Shown: in pieces, positions 8,115 through 16,802 of the stretch
How the letters are laid out: every line of letters begins with the position of its first letter
Position numbering within the stretch: the first letter of the stretch is position 1
Assembly: GCF_008369105.1 (NCBI RefSeq)
Contig: NZ_VINQ01000008.1
Coordinates: 62,001 to 126,000, forward strand
Length of the DNA: 64,000 nucleotides
DNA from: Aquicoccus porphyridii
GTDB lineage: Bacteria > Pseudomonadota > Alphaproteobacteria > Rhodobacterales > Rhodobacteraceae
Direction: 5' to 3'
Notes under the pieces: generated by a model
The model's database searches: none
The model's input: only the letters and a program-made list of their open reading frames with translations
Told to the model about the DNA's origin: nothing
Translations under genes and position numbers: made by a program

Positions 8115-8999
8115 ATGGCGGCCATGGAAAGAAAAGACAGTATCGACGCGGCGGGCGTCGCGGCGCTTGTTGCCTTCGCGTTTCTGCTGGGTTTCAACCA
8201 GGTCGTGATCAAGGTGTCGACCGGCGGGTTTCAGCCGGTCTTCTTGGCCGGGCTGCGCTCGGTCGGGGCCTGCGCGGCGTTGTTGCTCTGGATGCGGCTC
8301 AGGGGCATCCGCATTGTGTTGCCGCGCGAGGCGCGGGGCGGGGCGGTGATGCTCGGCCTGCTGTTCACTGCCGAGTTCGTGTTTCTTTATCTCTCGCTCG
8401 ACCGCACCAGCGTCGGGCGGGCCTCGATCATCTTTTACTCGATGCCGGTTTTCGTGGCACTGGCCGCGCATCTGTGGCTGCCGGGCGAGCGGATCTCGGG
8501 CAAGCGGGCGCTGGGGCTGGTTCTGGCCATGGCGGGCGTGGCCTGGGTGATGGCCGACCGGGGCAGCAATGAGGCCAGCCTTGGCGGTGATCTTATGGCG
8601 CTTCTGGCGGCGATCACGTGGGCGGGAATCGCGCTGGTGGTGCGGGTGACGCCGCTGGAACGGGTGGCGCCCGAGATGCAGCTTTTGAGCCAGTTGGTGA
8701 TCTCGTCGGTGCTGTTGCTGTTGCTGGCGCCGTTCTTCGGGCCGTTCATCCGCGAGCTGGCGCCGATCCACTGGGCGGGCCTGGCGTTCCAGGTCCTGGC
8801 GATCGCGAGTTTCGGCTATCTGTTCTGGTTCTTCCTGCTCAAGCTTTACCCGGCTTCGGGCGTGGCGTCATTCTCGTTCCTGTCACCGGTCTTCGGCGTG
8901 ATCCTCGGCTGGCTCATGCTGGGCGAAGATGTGGGGCCGCATATCATTGGCGGGCTGGTCTTTGTGGCGGTCGGGATCACGTTGATCAATCGGCGGTGA
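8115..8999 (+). CDS. EamA/DMT-family transporter
   Basis: A membrane protein of about 294 aa with ten hydrophobic segments and two EamA repeats. The second-repeat motif PLERVAPEMQLLSQLVISSVLL and the closing FLSPVFGVILGWLMLGEDVGPHIIGGLVFVAVGI block (given here only as landmarks) are typical of metabolite exporters. The substrate is unknown. ATG codons at 8115 and 8124 are both possible. It is only distantly like the other EamA protein at 2.7 kb. It converges with selO, and a GAGTATTT element lies between them. Confidence 0.86.
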   Translation: MAAMERKDSIDAAGVAALVAFAFLLGFNQVVIKVSTGGFQPVFLAGLRSVGACAALLLWMRLRGIRIVLPREARGGAVMLGLLFTAEFVFLYLSLDRTSVGRASIIFYSMPVFVALAAHLWLPGERISGKRALGLVLAMAGVAWVMADRGSNEASLGGDLMALLAAITWAGIALVVRVTPLERVAPEMQLLSQLVISSVLLLLLAPFFGPFIRELAPIHWAGLAFQVLAIASFGYLFWFFLLKLYPASGVASFSFLSPVFGVILGWLMLGEDVGPHIIGGLVFVAVGITLINRR

Positions 9000-9045
9000 C
9001 GGGCTGTGGTCGCGAGGCCACGCGCCGGTTTTCACGTGGGAATTT

Positions 9046-9066
9046 GAGTATTTGAGCCAAGAAAGA
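9046..9066 (+). repeat. GAGTATTT...CAAGA intergenic element, copy 1
   Basis: The sequence reads GAGTATTTGAGCCAAGAAAG then A, and lies between the 3' ends of the EamA and selO genes. It matches three other copies in this window at GAGTATT, a four- to five-base spacer, and a CAAGA/CAGGA block ending in GAA or AAGA. No function is known to me. Confidence 0.6.
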
Positions 9067-9074
9067 GGGCCGGG

Positions 9075-10493
9075 TCAGGTGCCGCAAAAGGTTTGTTGCA
9101 CGCGCTCGTGCGGGGCTGGCGGGCGGGTGAGATCGGCGGCATCGGGTTGATCCGTGTAGGGGGTCGAGAGCACCTGAAGCAGACGGTGGACGGGGCCGAA
9201 ATCGCCGGCCACGGCCGCCTGGATCATCTCTTCGACGCGGTGATTGCGTGGGATGAAGGCGGGGTTGGTTCGCAACATGAGTGAGTGCGCGTCCGGCTCG
9301 GCGGCAAGCCGGGCCTGCCAGCGGGTGTGCCAGTCGTCATAGGCGGCGCGGTCGGTGAGTTGATCGCGGGCGCTGCCGTGGGCCAGCGCCCGGAACGTGT
9401 TGGTGAAATCGGCACCATCGCGCGCCATGAGGTCGAGCAGGTCGTTGATCAGTGGGCGGTCGTCGTCGGTCGGGTTTGACAGGCCGATCTTGGCGCCGAA
9501 CCGGGCGAGGCGCTGCGCTTCGATCTTGTCGGGCATGGCGTGAACGGCGGCGGTGAAGCGTTCGACGGTCGCCTCCTGATCATCGCAGAGCGGCACGAGG
9601 CAGGTGGCAAGCTGCGCCATGTTCCAGACGATCACATTGGCCTGGTTGTCATAGGCATAGCGCCCGTGCCGGTCGATCGAGGAAAACACGGTCTGCGGAT
9701 GGTAATCGTCGACGAAGGCGCAGGGGCCATAGTCGATGGTTTCGCCCGAAAGCGTGGTGTTGTCGGTGTTCATCACCCCGTGGATGAAGCCCAGCGAGAG
9801 CCACTGCGCCACCAATGCGGCCTGCGCGTCGATCACCGCGATCAGCAGGTCGTCGGGCGTGCGCGCGTCGGGATAGTGGCGGGCGCATGTGTAATCGAAG
9901 AGCGCCTTGAGCGCGTCGAGATCGCGCCGGGCGGCAAAGAATTGAAACGTGCCGACGCGGATATGGGACGTGGCCACGCGGGTCAGCACCGCGCCGGGCA
10001 GGGCGGTTTCACGCCACACGGTTTCGCCGGTGGCGACGGCGGCGAGGGCGCGGGTGGTGGGCACGCCGAGCGCGGCCATGGCCTCGGAGACGACATATTC
10101 GCGCAGCACCGGCCCGAGCCAGGCCCGCCCGTCGCCGCCGCGCGAATAGGGGGTGCGGCCCGCGCCCTTGAGCTGGATGTCAAAGCGGGTGCCGTCGGGG
10201 GCTTCGACCTCGCCCAGCAGAAGGGCGCGGCCATCGCCGAGCTGGGGCGAGAAGCCGCCGAACTGGTGCCCGGCATAGACCTGTGCCAGCGGGTCGGCCC
10301 CGGGCGGGGCCTCGTTGCCGGAGAAGACACGGGCCATGTCGCCATCCGCCCCGCGCGTGATGCCGAGGCGGTCGGCCAGCGCGTCATTGAAAGCGATGAG
10401 TTCGGGGGCGGCGACGGGGGTCGCGGCCTGGCGGGTGAAAAAGCGCGGGGGCAATTGCCCGTAGCTGTTCGAGAAGGGAATTGTCAGGGTCAT
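9075..10493 (-). CDS. selO: SelO/YdiU protein adenylyltransferase (pseudokinase fold)
   Basis: This 472-aa protein of the SelO (UPF0061) family transfers AMP from ATP to protein side chains in the redox response. Family blocks are visible: YAGHQFGGFSPQLGDGRA, LKGAGRTPYSRGGDGRAW, REYVVSEAMAALGVPTTRAL, then the inverted active site VMNTDNTTLSGETIDYGPCAF with its Asn/Asp residues. The length fits bacterial SelO (about 470-490 aa). It lacks the C-terminal Cys/Sec of eukaryotic forms; the sequence does end in FCGT. It is monocistronic, with convergent and co-directional neighbours at a distance. Confidence 0.93.
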   Translation of the reverse strand: MTLTIPFSNSYGQLPPRFFTRQAATPVAAPELIAFNDALADRLGITRGADGDMARVFSGNEAPPGADPLAQVYAGHQFGGFSPQLGDGRALLLGEVEAPDGTRFDIQLKGAGRTPYSRGGDGRAWLGPVLREYVVSEAMAALGVPTTRALAAVATGETVWRETALPGAVLTRVATSHIRVGTFQFFAARRDLDALKALFDYTCARHYPDARTPDDLLIAVIDAQAALVAQWLSLGFIHGVMNTDNTTLSGETIDYGPCAFVDDYHPQTVFSSIDRHGRYAYDNQANVIVWNMAQLATCLVPLCDDQEATVERFTAAVHAMPDKIEAQRLARFGAKIGLSNPTDDDRPLINDLLDLMARDGADFTNTFRALAHGSARDQLTDRAAYDDWHTRWQARLAAEPDAHSLMLRTNPAFIPRNHRVEEMIQAAVAGDFGPVHRLLQVLSTPYTDQPDAADLTRPPAPHERVQQTFCGT

Positions 10494-10549
10494 GAGGCAA
10501 ATATAACCTTGGAAGACATCTTTTCCAGTGGGTGCGATACCTGGCGGGC

Positions 10550-10996
10550 TCAGGCGGTGCGGGTCATCAGGTGATATCGCTCGCGCGCCTTGAAACCGGC
10601 ACGTTCATAAAGGCGGCGGGCGCGGGTGTTGTCGATATCCACTTCGAGATGGAGCGCCTTGACCCCGTGTTGTGAAAGCGCGGGCAGGAGCGTGTGCAAG
10701 ACGTCGGAGCCCATGCCACGCCCGCGCACCCGTTCGCGGATGAAGAATTCGTCGATGAAACCGTCGATCCCGCCCAGTTCGACCGAATAGCCGAAGGAAA
10801 CCACGATATAGCCCACCGGCGCGCGGCGCGGGCCGATGAGATAGGCGACGCCGTGGGGGGTGCCATCGAGCAAGGGTGCGAGCGCGGCACGCCGGGCGTC
10901 TTCGGTCGAGTCGATCTGCTCGAATCCATGATAGGCCGCGACCATCGGCTCCAGCCGGTCGATATCTTCGGGGCGGGCGAGGTGAAGGGTGCTCAT
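10550..10996 (-). CDS. GNAT-family N-acetyltransferase
   Basis: This 148-aa acetyltransferase contains the acetyl-CoA-binding loop RVRGRGMGSDVL (RxxGxG) and the closing LHLEVDIDNTRARRLYERAGF motif typical of the fold. The ATG at 10996 overlaps the nucleoside hydrolase stop as ATGA, a sign of translational coupling, and the longer frame upstream has no similarity. The substrate amine is unknown. The coupling suggests work beside nucleoside salvage, but this is inference only. Confidence 0.87.
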   Translation of the reverse strand: MSTLHLARPEDIDRLEPMVAAYHGFEQIDSTEDARRAALAPLLDGTPHGVAYLIGPRRAPVGYIVVSFGYSVELGGIDGFIDEFFIRERVRGRGMGSDVLHTLLPALSQHGVKALHLEVDIDNTRARRLYERAGFKARERYHLMTRTA

Positions 10997-11934
10997 AGCC
11001 GCGCCAGCCTTTCCGTCAGAAGGGTGAAGAACCCGTCGGCGTCGATGTTGCCCATGAAGAGGGCGTTGGGGTCGCGGCCCGAGACGCGCCACCAGTCAGC
11101 GACGGTCATGCCGAGGGTCAGGTCGGAGCCGGTTTCGATCTCGACATTGATCACGCGGCCGGAGAAGAGGTCGGGGCGGATCAGGTAGGCGGTGACGCAC
11201 GGATCATGCAGCGGCGCGCCGGCGGAGCCGTATTTTTCCTTGTCGAAGCGTTCGAAGAAATCGGTCATCTGGGCCACGGCGATGCCGACCGGTGTGCCGA
11301 GGCGGCGGAACGCCGCGTTGCGTTCGGGCGTGACCAGCGCCTTGTGCGTGACGTCGAGCGGCATGACGGTGATTGGTGCGCCGGATTTGAACACGATATC
11401 AGCCGCTTGTGGATCGACGTAAATGTTGAATTCGGCGGTGGGGGTGATGTTGCCTACTTCGAAATAGGCCCCGCCCATGAGCACGATCTCCTGCACGCGG
11501 GGAACGATGTCGGGGGCCTTTTCAAAGGCGGTGGCGATATTGGTCAGCGGCCCCAGCGGGCAGAGCGTGACGGTGCCGGACGGGTGATCGCGCAACGTGT
11601 CGATGATGAAATCGACCGCGTGCTGGTCCTGAAGCGGCATGGCCGGGTCGGGCAGGTCGGGACCGTCGAGGCCGGTCTTGCCATGGACATGCTCGGCGGT
11701 GACCAGATCGCGGCCCAGCGGACGGTCGCATCCGGCAAAGACCCTGACATGAGGTTTGCCCGCCAACTCACAGACAATGCGGGCATTTTTCGAGGTGAGG
11801 GCAAGCGGGACATTGCCCGCGACACAGGTGAGTCCCAGAAGCTCGATGTCTTCGGGGCTGGCCAGTGCCAGAAGGATGGCGACGGCGTCGTCCTGTCCGG
11901 GGTCGGTGTCGATGATGATCTTGCGTGGTGGCAT
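10993..11934 (-). CDS. Inosine/uridine-preferring nucleoside hydrolase family protein
   Basis: A 313-aa ribonucleoside hydrolase that splits the N-glycosidic bond to ribose and free base. The N-terminal Ca-binding signature DTDPGQDDAVAILLA is intact, followed by GNV, a VLMGGAYFEVGN block, the NIYVDPQAA stretch, and PLHDPCVTAYL with the catalytic His/Asp near the C-terminus. The start at 11934 has GGAG about 9 nt upstream and begins right before the signature. Base specificity is uncertain. It is translationally coupled to the GNAT gene. Confidence 0.9.
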   Translation of the reverse strand: MPPRKIIIDTDPGQDDAVAILLALASPEDIELLGLTCVAGNVPLALTSKNARIVCELAGKPHVRVFAGCDRPLGRDLVTAEHVHGKTGLDGPDLPDPAMPLQDQHAVDFIIDTLRDHPSGTVTLCPLGPLTNIATAFEKAPDIVPRVQEIVLMGGAYFEVGNITPTAEFNIYVDPQAADIVFKSGAPITVMPLDVTHKALVTPERNAAFRRLGTPVGIAVAQMTDFFERFDKEKYGSAGAPLHDPCVTAYLIRPDLFSGRVINVEIETGSDLTLGMTVADWWRVSGRDPNALFMGNIDADGFFTLLTERLARL

Positions 11935-12023
11935 GGCGCGTCTCCTGTCGATGTGGCGACAGTGACAAGCGGGGCCGGGGATGTCCACAAGGCTGTGGCC
12001 TTTGGGCAGCCGTGTGCCGGAAC

Positions 12024-12053
12024 GAAAAATGGGGCGCCGAATGGCGCCCCAAA
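12024..12053 (-). terminator. Rho-independent terminator after the iron-binding protein gene
   Basis: An 8-bp perfect stem, GGGGCGCC with loop ATTC and GGCGCCCC, is followed on the minus strand by ATTTTTCG. It lies about 25 nt past the stop of the substrate-binding protein gene, in the right orientation. Confidence 0.85.
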
Positions 12054-12075
12054 GGTTTCGACGGGGACTGGGAGG

Positions 12076-13074
12076 TTACCCGTCGAAGTCGACTTGCTCG
12101 ATCAGTTTCAGTGCGTCCGGGCGCAGTTTGGCGAGGTCCATCAGGTTGACGTCATCGGGGGTAAAGCTGCCCCAGCTTGCCACCAGGTCGATGGGCTCGG
12201 TGCCCGGTGCGATCGGGTATTCGTAGTTCGCCTTGGCATAGATTTCCTGAGCCTCGGGCGAGGTGAGGAATTCCATCATCTTGAGCGCGTTGTCCCGGTT
12301 CGGTGCCGCCTTGGTCATGGCGACGCCCGAGATGTTCACATGCGCGCCCTTGCCGCCGATGACGGGGAACACGATGTTGACGCTCTCGGCCCAGGCTTGC
12401 TGATCCTCGTTCTCGAGCATCTTGCCCATGTAATAGGTGTTGCCGAGGCTGATGTCGCATTCGCCGGCCCAGATCGCCTTGACCTGTGCGCGGTCGTTGC
12501 CTTGTGGCTTGCGGGCGAGGTTGGCCTTGACGCCTTCGAGCCATTCACGGGTCTTTTCCTCGCCGTGATGGTGGAGCATGGCCGACACAAGTGCCACGTT
12601 ATAGGGGTGCGTGCCCGAGCGGGTGCAGATCCGGCCCTCCCATTTCGGGTCGGCGAGGTCTTCGTAAGTGGCGATTTCGCCCTCGGCGACGCGCTCCTTG
12701 GAGGCATAGACGATGCGTGCGCGCGTGGTCAGGCCCCACCAGTGGCCGTCGGGATCGCGATATTGATCGGGCACGTTGGCGGTGAGCGTGTCGGACGTCA
12801 CCGGCTGGGTCAGACCGGCGTTCACCGCCGCCGCGAGGCGCGAGATGTCGACGGTAAAGATCAGGTCCGCCGGGGAGCGGTCGCCCTCGGCCTGAAGGCG
12901 TTCGACCATGCCCTTGTTGAGAAAGGCGACGTTGACCTTGATACCGGTTTCTTCGGTGAAGGCATCGGTCAGGGGTTGGATCAGTTCCGGCTGCCGATAG
13001 GAGTAGATGTTAACCTCTTGCGCGACGGCCGGCGTGGCCGTGATTGCGGCAATAAGAGCGATACGGGCGATCAT
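12076..13074 (-). CDS. Iron(III) ABC transporter periplasmic binding protein (FutA/FbpA type)
   Basis: This 332-aa secreted protein has a clean signal peptide (MIARIALIAAITATPAVAQ, cut after VAQ) and a type II periplasmic-binding fold. The mature start EVNIYSYRQPELIQPL and the paired tyrosines of GNTYYMGKM match Fe(III)-binding proteins, where such tyrosines hold the metal. The usual permease and ATPase genes are not next to it: mazG lies upstream and nucleoside hydrolase downstream. It must work with components encoded elsewhere. Its own promoter and terminator make it a single-gene unit. An AGGAGG sequence precedes the start. Confidence 0.9.
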   Translation of the reverse strand: MIARIALIAAITATPAVAQEVNIYSYRQPELIQPLTDAFTEETGIKVNVAFLNKGMVERLQAEGDRSPADLIFTVDISRLAAAVNAGLTQPVTSDTLTANVPDQYRDPDGHWWGLTTRARIVYASKERVAEGEIATYEDLADPKWEGRICTRSGTHPYNVALVSAMLHHHGEEKTREWLEGVKANLARKPQGNDRAQVKAIWAGECDISLGNTYYMGKMLENEDQQAWAESVNIVFPVIGGKGAHVNISGVAMTKAAPNRDNALKMMEFLTSPEAQEIYAKANYEYPIAPGTEPIDLVASWGSFTPDDVNLMDLAKLRPDALKLIEQVDFDG

Positions 13075-13107
13075 GTCGTCCTCCTTGGGTGCGTTTATTC
13101 CGACGCC

Positions 13108-13136
13108 CTTAAATCCGAGTTTTTTTGTCGGGTCAA
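13108..13136 (-). promoter_or_regulatory. Candidate promoter of the iron-binding protein gene
   Basis: On the minus strand TTGACC and TTTAAG are separated by exactly 17 nt, in the AT-rich gap upstream of the gene, about 35 nt before the ATG. The -35 box is good and the -10 box moderate. Iron control is likely from the gene's role, but I cannot point to a clear Fur, Irr or RirA box. Confidence 0.4.
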
Positions 13137-13242
13137 TACTTGTGTAACTTTGTCAGGTATTGATCGGGAGGCCGCGCGTCGAGGCGTGCTTGAACGCTTC
13201 TCAGAACACGCCGGGTTGTAATTATTGTTTTATAATAGCGCC

Positions 13243-14064
13243 TTATGGCGCACCCTTTTCTTCGCGCTTGGCCTCGTTCCAAAGCGCGTCCATCTCGGCG
13301 AGATCGCTGTCAGCGGGTGTTTTGTCGCATGTGGCCAAAAGCTCTTCGATCCGGCGGAAGCGGCGGGTGAATTTGGCGTTGGCCTTGCGCAGCGCCGATT
13401 CGGGGTCGATCCCGAGATGGCGGGCGAGGTTGGCCATGACGAAAAGCAGATCGCCGAATTCCTCTTCGATCTCGTCCTGCCCGAGGCTGTCGCGGGCCTC
13501 GTTCAACTCGCGGGCCTCTTCGATGATCTTGTCGATCACGTTGTCGGTCGCGGGCCAGTCGAACCCCACGCGCGCGGCGCGTTTCTGAAGCTTGAGGGCA
13601 CGCAGGAGGGCGGGCAGGCCGGTGGCCACCCCGTCGAGCACACCGGTCTGGGCCTTGTCGGCGCGCTCGGCCGCCTTGATGCTTTCCCAGTCACGGGTTT
13701 GCTGCTCCGCGGATTTGTCGCGCGATTCGTCGCCGAACACATGCGGATGGCGCGCGACCATCTTGTCGGACATGGTGTCGGCCACCTCGTCAAAGGTGAA
13801 AAGCCCGGCCTCTTCGGCCATTTGCGCGTGAAAGACCGACTGGAACAGCAGGTCGCCCAATTCGCCTTTCAACTCGTCCCAGGCTTCGCGCTCGATGGCG
13901 TCGGCCACTTCATAGGCCTCTTCGATCGTGTAGGGGGCGATGGTGGCAAAGTTCTGTTCGATGTCCCACGGGCAGCCGGTTTCGGGGTCGCGCAGGCGGC
14001 GCATGATTTCCAGCAGCCGGGGCATGCCGCCATGGGAGTCGTGGATCAGATCATCATTGGCCAT
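13243..14064 (-). CDS. mazG: MazG nucleoside triphosphate pyrophosphohydrolase
   Basis: This 273-aa protein has two tandem MazG domains and hydrolyses (d)NTPs to monophosphates, a house-cleaning role. The first domain begins with LRDPETGCPWDIEQ and carries the metal-binding acidic helix EEAYEVADAI; the second repeats the pattern (IEEAREL, EEEFGDLLFVMANLARHLG). An AAGGAG ribosome site precedes the ATG at 14064, which decides this start over the longer frame. The stop codon lies inside a small GCGCC-TTAT-GGCGC hairpin followed by AT-rich DNA. Divergent from the first M20 gene with only 59 nt between starts. Confidence 0.93.
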   Translation of the reverse strand: MANDDLIHDSHGGMPRLLEIMRRLRDPETGCPWDIEQNFATIAPYTIEEAYEVADAIEREAWDELKGELGDLLFQSVFHAQMAEEAGLFTFDEVADTMSDKMVARHPHVFGDESRDKSAEQQTRDWESIKAAERADKAQTGVLDGVATGLPALLRALKLQKRAARVGFDWPATDNVIDKIIEEARELNEARDSLGQDEIEEEFGDLLFVMANLARHLGIDPESALRKANAKFTRRFRRIEELLATCDKTPADSDLAEMDALWNEAKREEKGAP

Positions 14065-14123
14065 TGCGCAGGGCTCCTTTTTCGGGGTTCTTTGTGCCGG
14101 GTGAGACAAAGGGAGTCCAGACG

Positions 14124-15287
14124 ATGGCCGTGATCAACAGAATTGCAGGATTTGCCGACGAAATGACCGGATGGCGGCGGCATCTGCACATGCATCCCGA
14201 ACTGGGGCTGGAATGTCACGAGACGGCGCGATTCGTGGTTGAGAAACTGCGCGAATTCGGGGTCGACGAGATCCATGAAGGGATCGCCGAAAGCGGCGTG
14301 GTCGCGGTGATCGAGGGGCGCGGCGACGGGCCGGTGACGGGGTTGCGCGCGGATATGGATGCGTTGCCGATGGACGAGGCGACGGGGGCGGAATGGGCCT
14401 CAAAGGTGCCGGGGCGGATGCATGCCTGTGGTCATGATGGCCATACCACGATGCTCTTGGGCGCGGCCAAGTATCTGGCGGAAAGCCGGAATTTCACGGG
14501 CCGGGCGATTCTGATCTTTCAACCGGCCGAGGAAACCATCGGTGGTGGGCGGCTCATGGTGGAAGCGGGGATCATGGACCGGTTCGGGGTGGAAGAGGTC
14601 TATGCTCTGCACACCGATCCGTTTGGCGGCTTGGGCGAATTTCGCACGACGGCCGGGCCGATCATGGCGGCGGTGGACGATTTCGAGATTCATCTGACCG
14701 GCACGGGCGGGCATGCGGCCTATCCCGATGCTTGTGTCGATCCGCTTCCGGCGGCGGCGGCGACGCTTCAGGCGTTGCAGACCATCGTGAGCCGCAACCG
14801 CCCGCCACTCGAGGCACTGGTGGTGTCGGTGACGCAGATCCATGGCGGGTCGGCGATGAACATCGTGCCGGAAAAGGCCTATCTGGCCGGGACGGTGCGC
14901 AGTTTCTCGCCCGCGATGCGCGACTTGGCCGAGCGGCGGATCGGCGAGATCGTCACGGCGCAGGCCGAGGTTTACGGGGTTGCTGGGCGACTGGAGTATC
15001 ACCGGAACTATCCGCCCACGGTGAACCATGCCGGGCAGGTCGATAAAGGTGCCGTGATCGCGCGCGAGATCATGGGCGCCGACAACGTGCTGACCGCGTT
15101 GCCGCCGGAGATGGGGGCGGAGGATTTCTCCTACATGCTGGAGGCGCGGCCGGGGGCGTTTTTCTTTCTGGGTCAGGGGGTTGGCCCGTCGGCGCACCAT
15201 CCCGAATTCGATTTCAACGACGAGGTGGCGCCGATCGGGGCGTCGTTCTTTGCGCGGCTGATCGAGCGGCATCATTCGGTCGGTTGA
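14124..15287 (+). CDS. M20D amidohydrolase (hippurate hydrolase-like), paralogue 1
   Basis: A 387-aa M20D-family metallohydrolase, a class that cleaves N-acyl amino acids and similar amides. Di-metal ligands are visible: Cys102 and His104 in HACGHDGH, Glu136-Glu137 in QPAEE, His163, and a His near the C-terminus in AHHPEFDFND. The family HN after the third ligand is HT here, the Gly run after the glutamates is reduced (TIGG), and GGEDF is GAEDF, so substrate choice may differ. GGGAG precedes the ATG at 14124. It is followed 63 nt on by a close paralogue with the same N-terminus (MAVINRIAGFADEMT). Confidence 0.9.
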   Translation: MAVINRIAGFADEMTGWRRHLHMHPELGLECHETARFVVEKLREFGVDEIHEGIAESGVVAVIEGRGDGPVTGLRADMDALPMDEATGAEWASKVPGRMHACGHDGHTTMLLGAAKYLAESRNFTGRAILIFQPAEETIGGGRLMVEAGIMDRFGVEEVYALHTDPFGGLGEFRTTAGPIMAAVDDFEIHLTGTGGHAAYPDACVDPLPAAAATLQALQTIVSRNRPPLEALVVSVTQIHGGSAMNIVPEKAYLAGTVRSFSPAMRDLAERRIGEIVTAQAEVYGVAGRLEYHRNYPPTVNHAGQVDKGAVIAREIMGADNVLTALPPEMGAEDFSYMLEARPGAFFFLGQGVGPSAHHPEFDFNDEVAPIGASFFARLIERHHSVG

Positions 15288-15350
15288 GGCTTGCCGCCGC
15301 GCCGCGATTGGGATTGAGTGCGCGGACAGGACATTCAAGGAGCGCGACAG

Positions 15351-16514
15351 ATGGCCGTTATCAACCGCATTGCAGGCTTTGCCGACGAGATGACCGCGTG
15401 GCGGCGGCATATTCACGAGAACCCGGAACTCGGCCGGGAGTGCCACCAGACGGCGGCCTATGTGGTTGAACGGCTGAAGGAATTCGGCGTCACGGATATC
15501 AGCACCGGCTGGGCGGAAAGTGGCGTCGTGGCGGTGATCGAGGGGCAGGGCGAGGGGCCTGTCATCGGGTTGCGGGCCGATATGGATGCGCTGCCGATGA
15601 CCGAGATCACCGGGCTCGACTATGCGTCGAAGGTGCCGGGCAAGATGCATGCCTGTGGCCATGACGGGCATACCGCGATGCTGCTGGGGACGGCCAAGTA
15701 CCTGGCAGAGACCAGAAATTTCCGGGGGCGCGCGGTGCTTTTGTTCCAACCCGACGAGGAAGGCGGTGGTGGCGGCGAAGCCATGGTGCAGGAAGGCGTG
15801 ATGGAGAAATATGCCATCGACGAGGTCTATGCCATTCATAACGGGCCGGGCCTGCCTTCGGGGATGATCGCGATGGCGCCGGGGCCCTTGATGGCGGCGG
15901 TGGACAGCTTCTATATCGACATCCAGGGCCGGGGCGGGCATGGGGCGATGCCGCATGACGCCGATGACCCGGTCGTGGCCGCCGTTGGAATTGTGCAGGC
16001 AATTCAAACGATTGTAAGCCGAAATGCAGATGCGCAGAAGCGGCTTGTGGTGTCGGTGACGAAGATCGAGACGGGGACGGCGACGAATATCATTCCCGAC
16101 ACGGCACATATCTGTGGGACGGTGCGGACCTTTGATCCGGAGGTGCGCGACATGGTCGAGCGGCGCATGGGCGAGATCGTGGCGGGGCAGGCGGCGAGCT
16201 TTGGCGTGAGCGCGCGACTGAACTATGACCGGGGTTATCCGGCGACGATAAATCACGAGAAACAAACGCTTTTCGCCGCCGACGTGGCGCGCGAGGTGGT
16301 CGGGGCCGAGCAGGTGGACGACGCCGCGCGCCCGATGATGGCGGCGGAGGATTTTTCCTACATGCTCGAAGCCCGACCGGGGGCCTATGTCTTTGTCGGG
16401 AATGGAGAAAACGGCGCGATGGTGCATCATCCGCGATACGATTTCAACGACGAGATCGCACCGGTGGGCGCGTCGTTCCTGGCCCGCCTGGTCGAGCGGG
16501 CGGGGGCGCTTTAG
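15351..16514 (+). CDS. M20D amidohydrolase (hippurate hydrolase-like), paralogue 2
   Basis: A 387-aa paralogue of the gene just upstream, sharing the MAVINRIAGFADEMT start and the CH-TA-VVE-LKEFGV pattern, clearly from tandem duplication. Metal-binding residues are intact (Cys102, His104, Glu136-Glu137, His163, and HHPRYDFND at the end), with the normal HN. Small differences are PDEE for PAEE and AAEDF for GGEDF. It probably cleaves N-acyl amino acids, but the real substrate is unknown. AAGGAG lies about 8 nt upstream of the ATG. The agmatinase-like gene follows after a 288-nt gap holding two repeat elements. Confidence 0.9.
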   Translation: MAVINRIAGFADEMTAWRRHIHENPELGRECHQTAAYVVERLKEFGVTDISTGWAESGVVAVIEGQGEGPVIGLRADMDALPMTEITGLDYASKVPGKMHACGHDGHTAMLLGTAKYLAETRNFRGRAVLLFQPDEEGGGGGEAMVQEGVMEKYAIDEVYAIHNGPGLPSGMIAMAPGPLMAAVDSFYIDIQGRGGHGAMPHDADDPVVAAVGIVQAIQTIVSRNADAQKRLVVSVTKIETGTATNIIPDTAHICGTVRTFDPEVRDMVERRMGEIVAGQAASFGVSARLNYDRGYPATINHEKQTLFAADVAREVVGAEQVDDAARPMMAAEDFSYMLEARPGAYVFVGNGENGAMVHHPRYDFNDEIAPVGASFLARLVERAGAL

Positions 16515-16529
16515 AGGTGCCTCCGGCGG

Positions 16530-16551
16530 GAGTATTCGGGGCAGGATGAAG
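16530..16551 (+). repeat. GAGTATTT...CAAGA intergenic element, copy 2
   Basis: The core is GAGTATTCGGGGCAGGATGA followed by AG, preceded by GGTGCCTCCGGCGG from 16516. It starts 16 nt after the stop of the second M20 gene. The same 14-nt prefix precedes copy 4. Confidence 0.6.
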
Positions 16552-16584
16552 CCGGGGTCGCGATTTTGTTGACGTGATGTTGCG

Positions 16585-16720
16585 GCACCGTGCGCGCGGG
16601 TTAACGGCGCGGGGGCGGGCAAAACCGGGGGGTGATTCCCGGCTGCGGCCCGGCTGTCGGGCGTGCACCGCCGCGTTGCAGCGAAAACGGCGGGCGAAAC
16701 GGTTAACACGGCGCGCGGGA
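16585..16720 (+). repeat. 135-bp dispersed intergenic repeat, copy A
   Basis: By eye this segment is about 80 percent identical to 59166-59300. Both begin GCACCGT, pass through GGGTTAACG, CCGGGGGGTGAT, GCCCGGCTGT and GGGCGTGCACCGCCGCG, and end GCGCGCGG. Two hairpins recur: CCGGGG/TCCCGG (16625-16642) and GCCCG/CGGGC (16648-16662). It lies between the second M20 gene and the agmatinase-like gene. Confidence 0.75.
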
Positions 16721-16802
16721 GGCGTGGCGCAAATGCGCTTGACCCGGCGCGCGGGCGGGCCAAGCATGGGCCGGTCAAGTTCAAGGGATGGGGAGACGCG
16801 CG

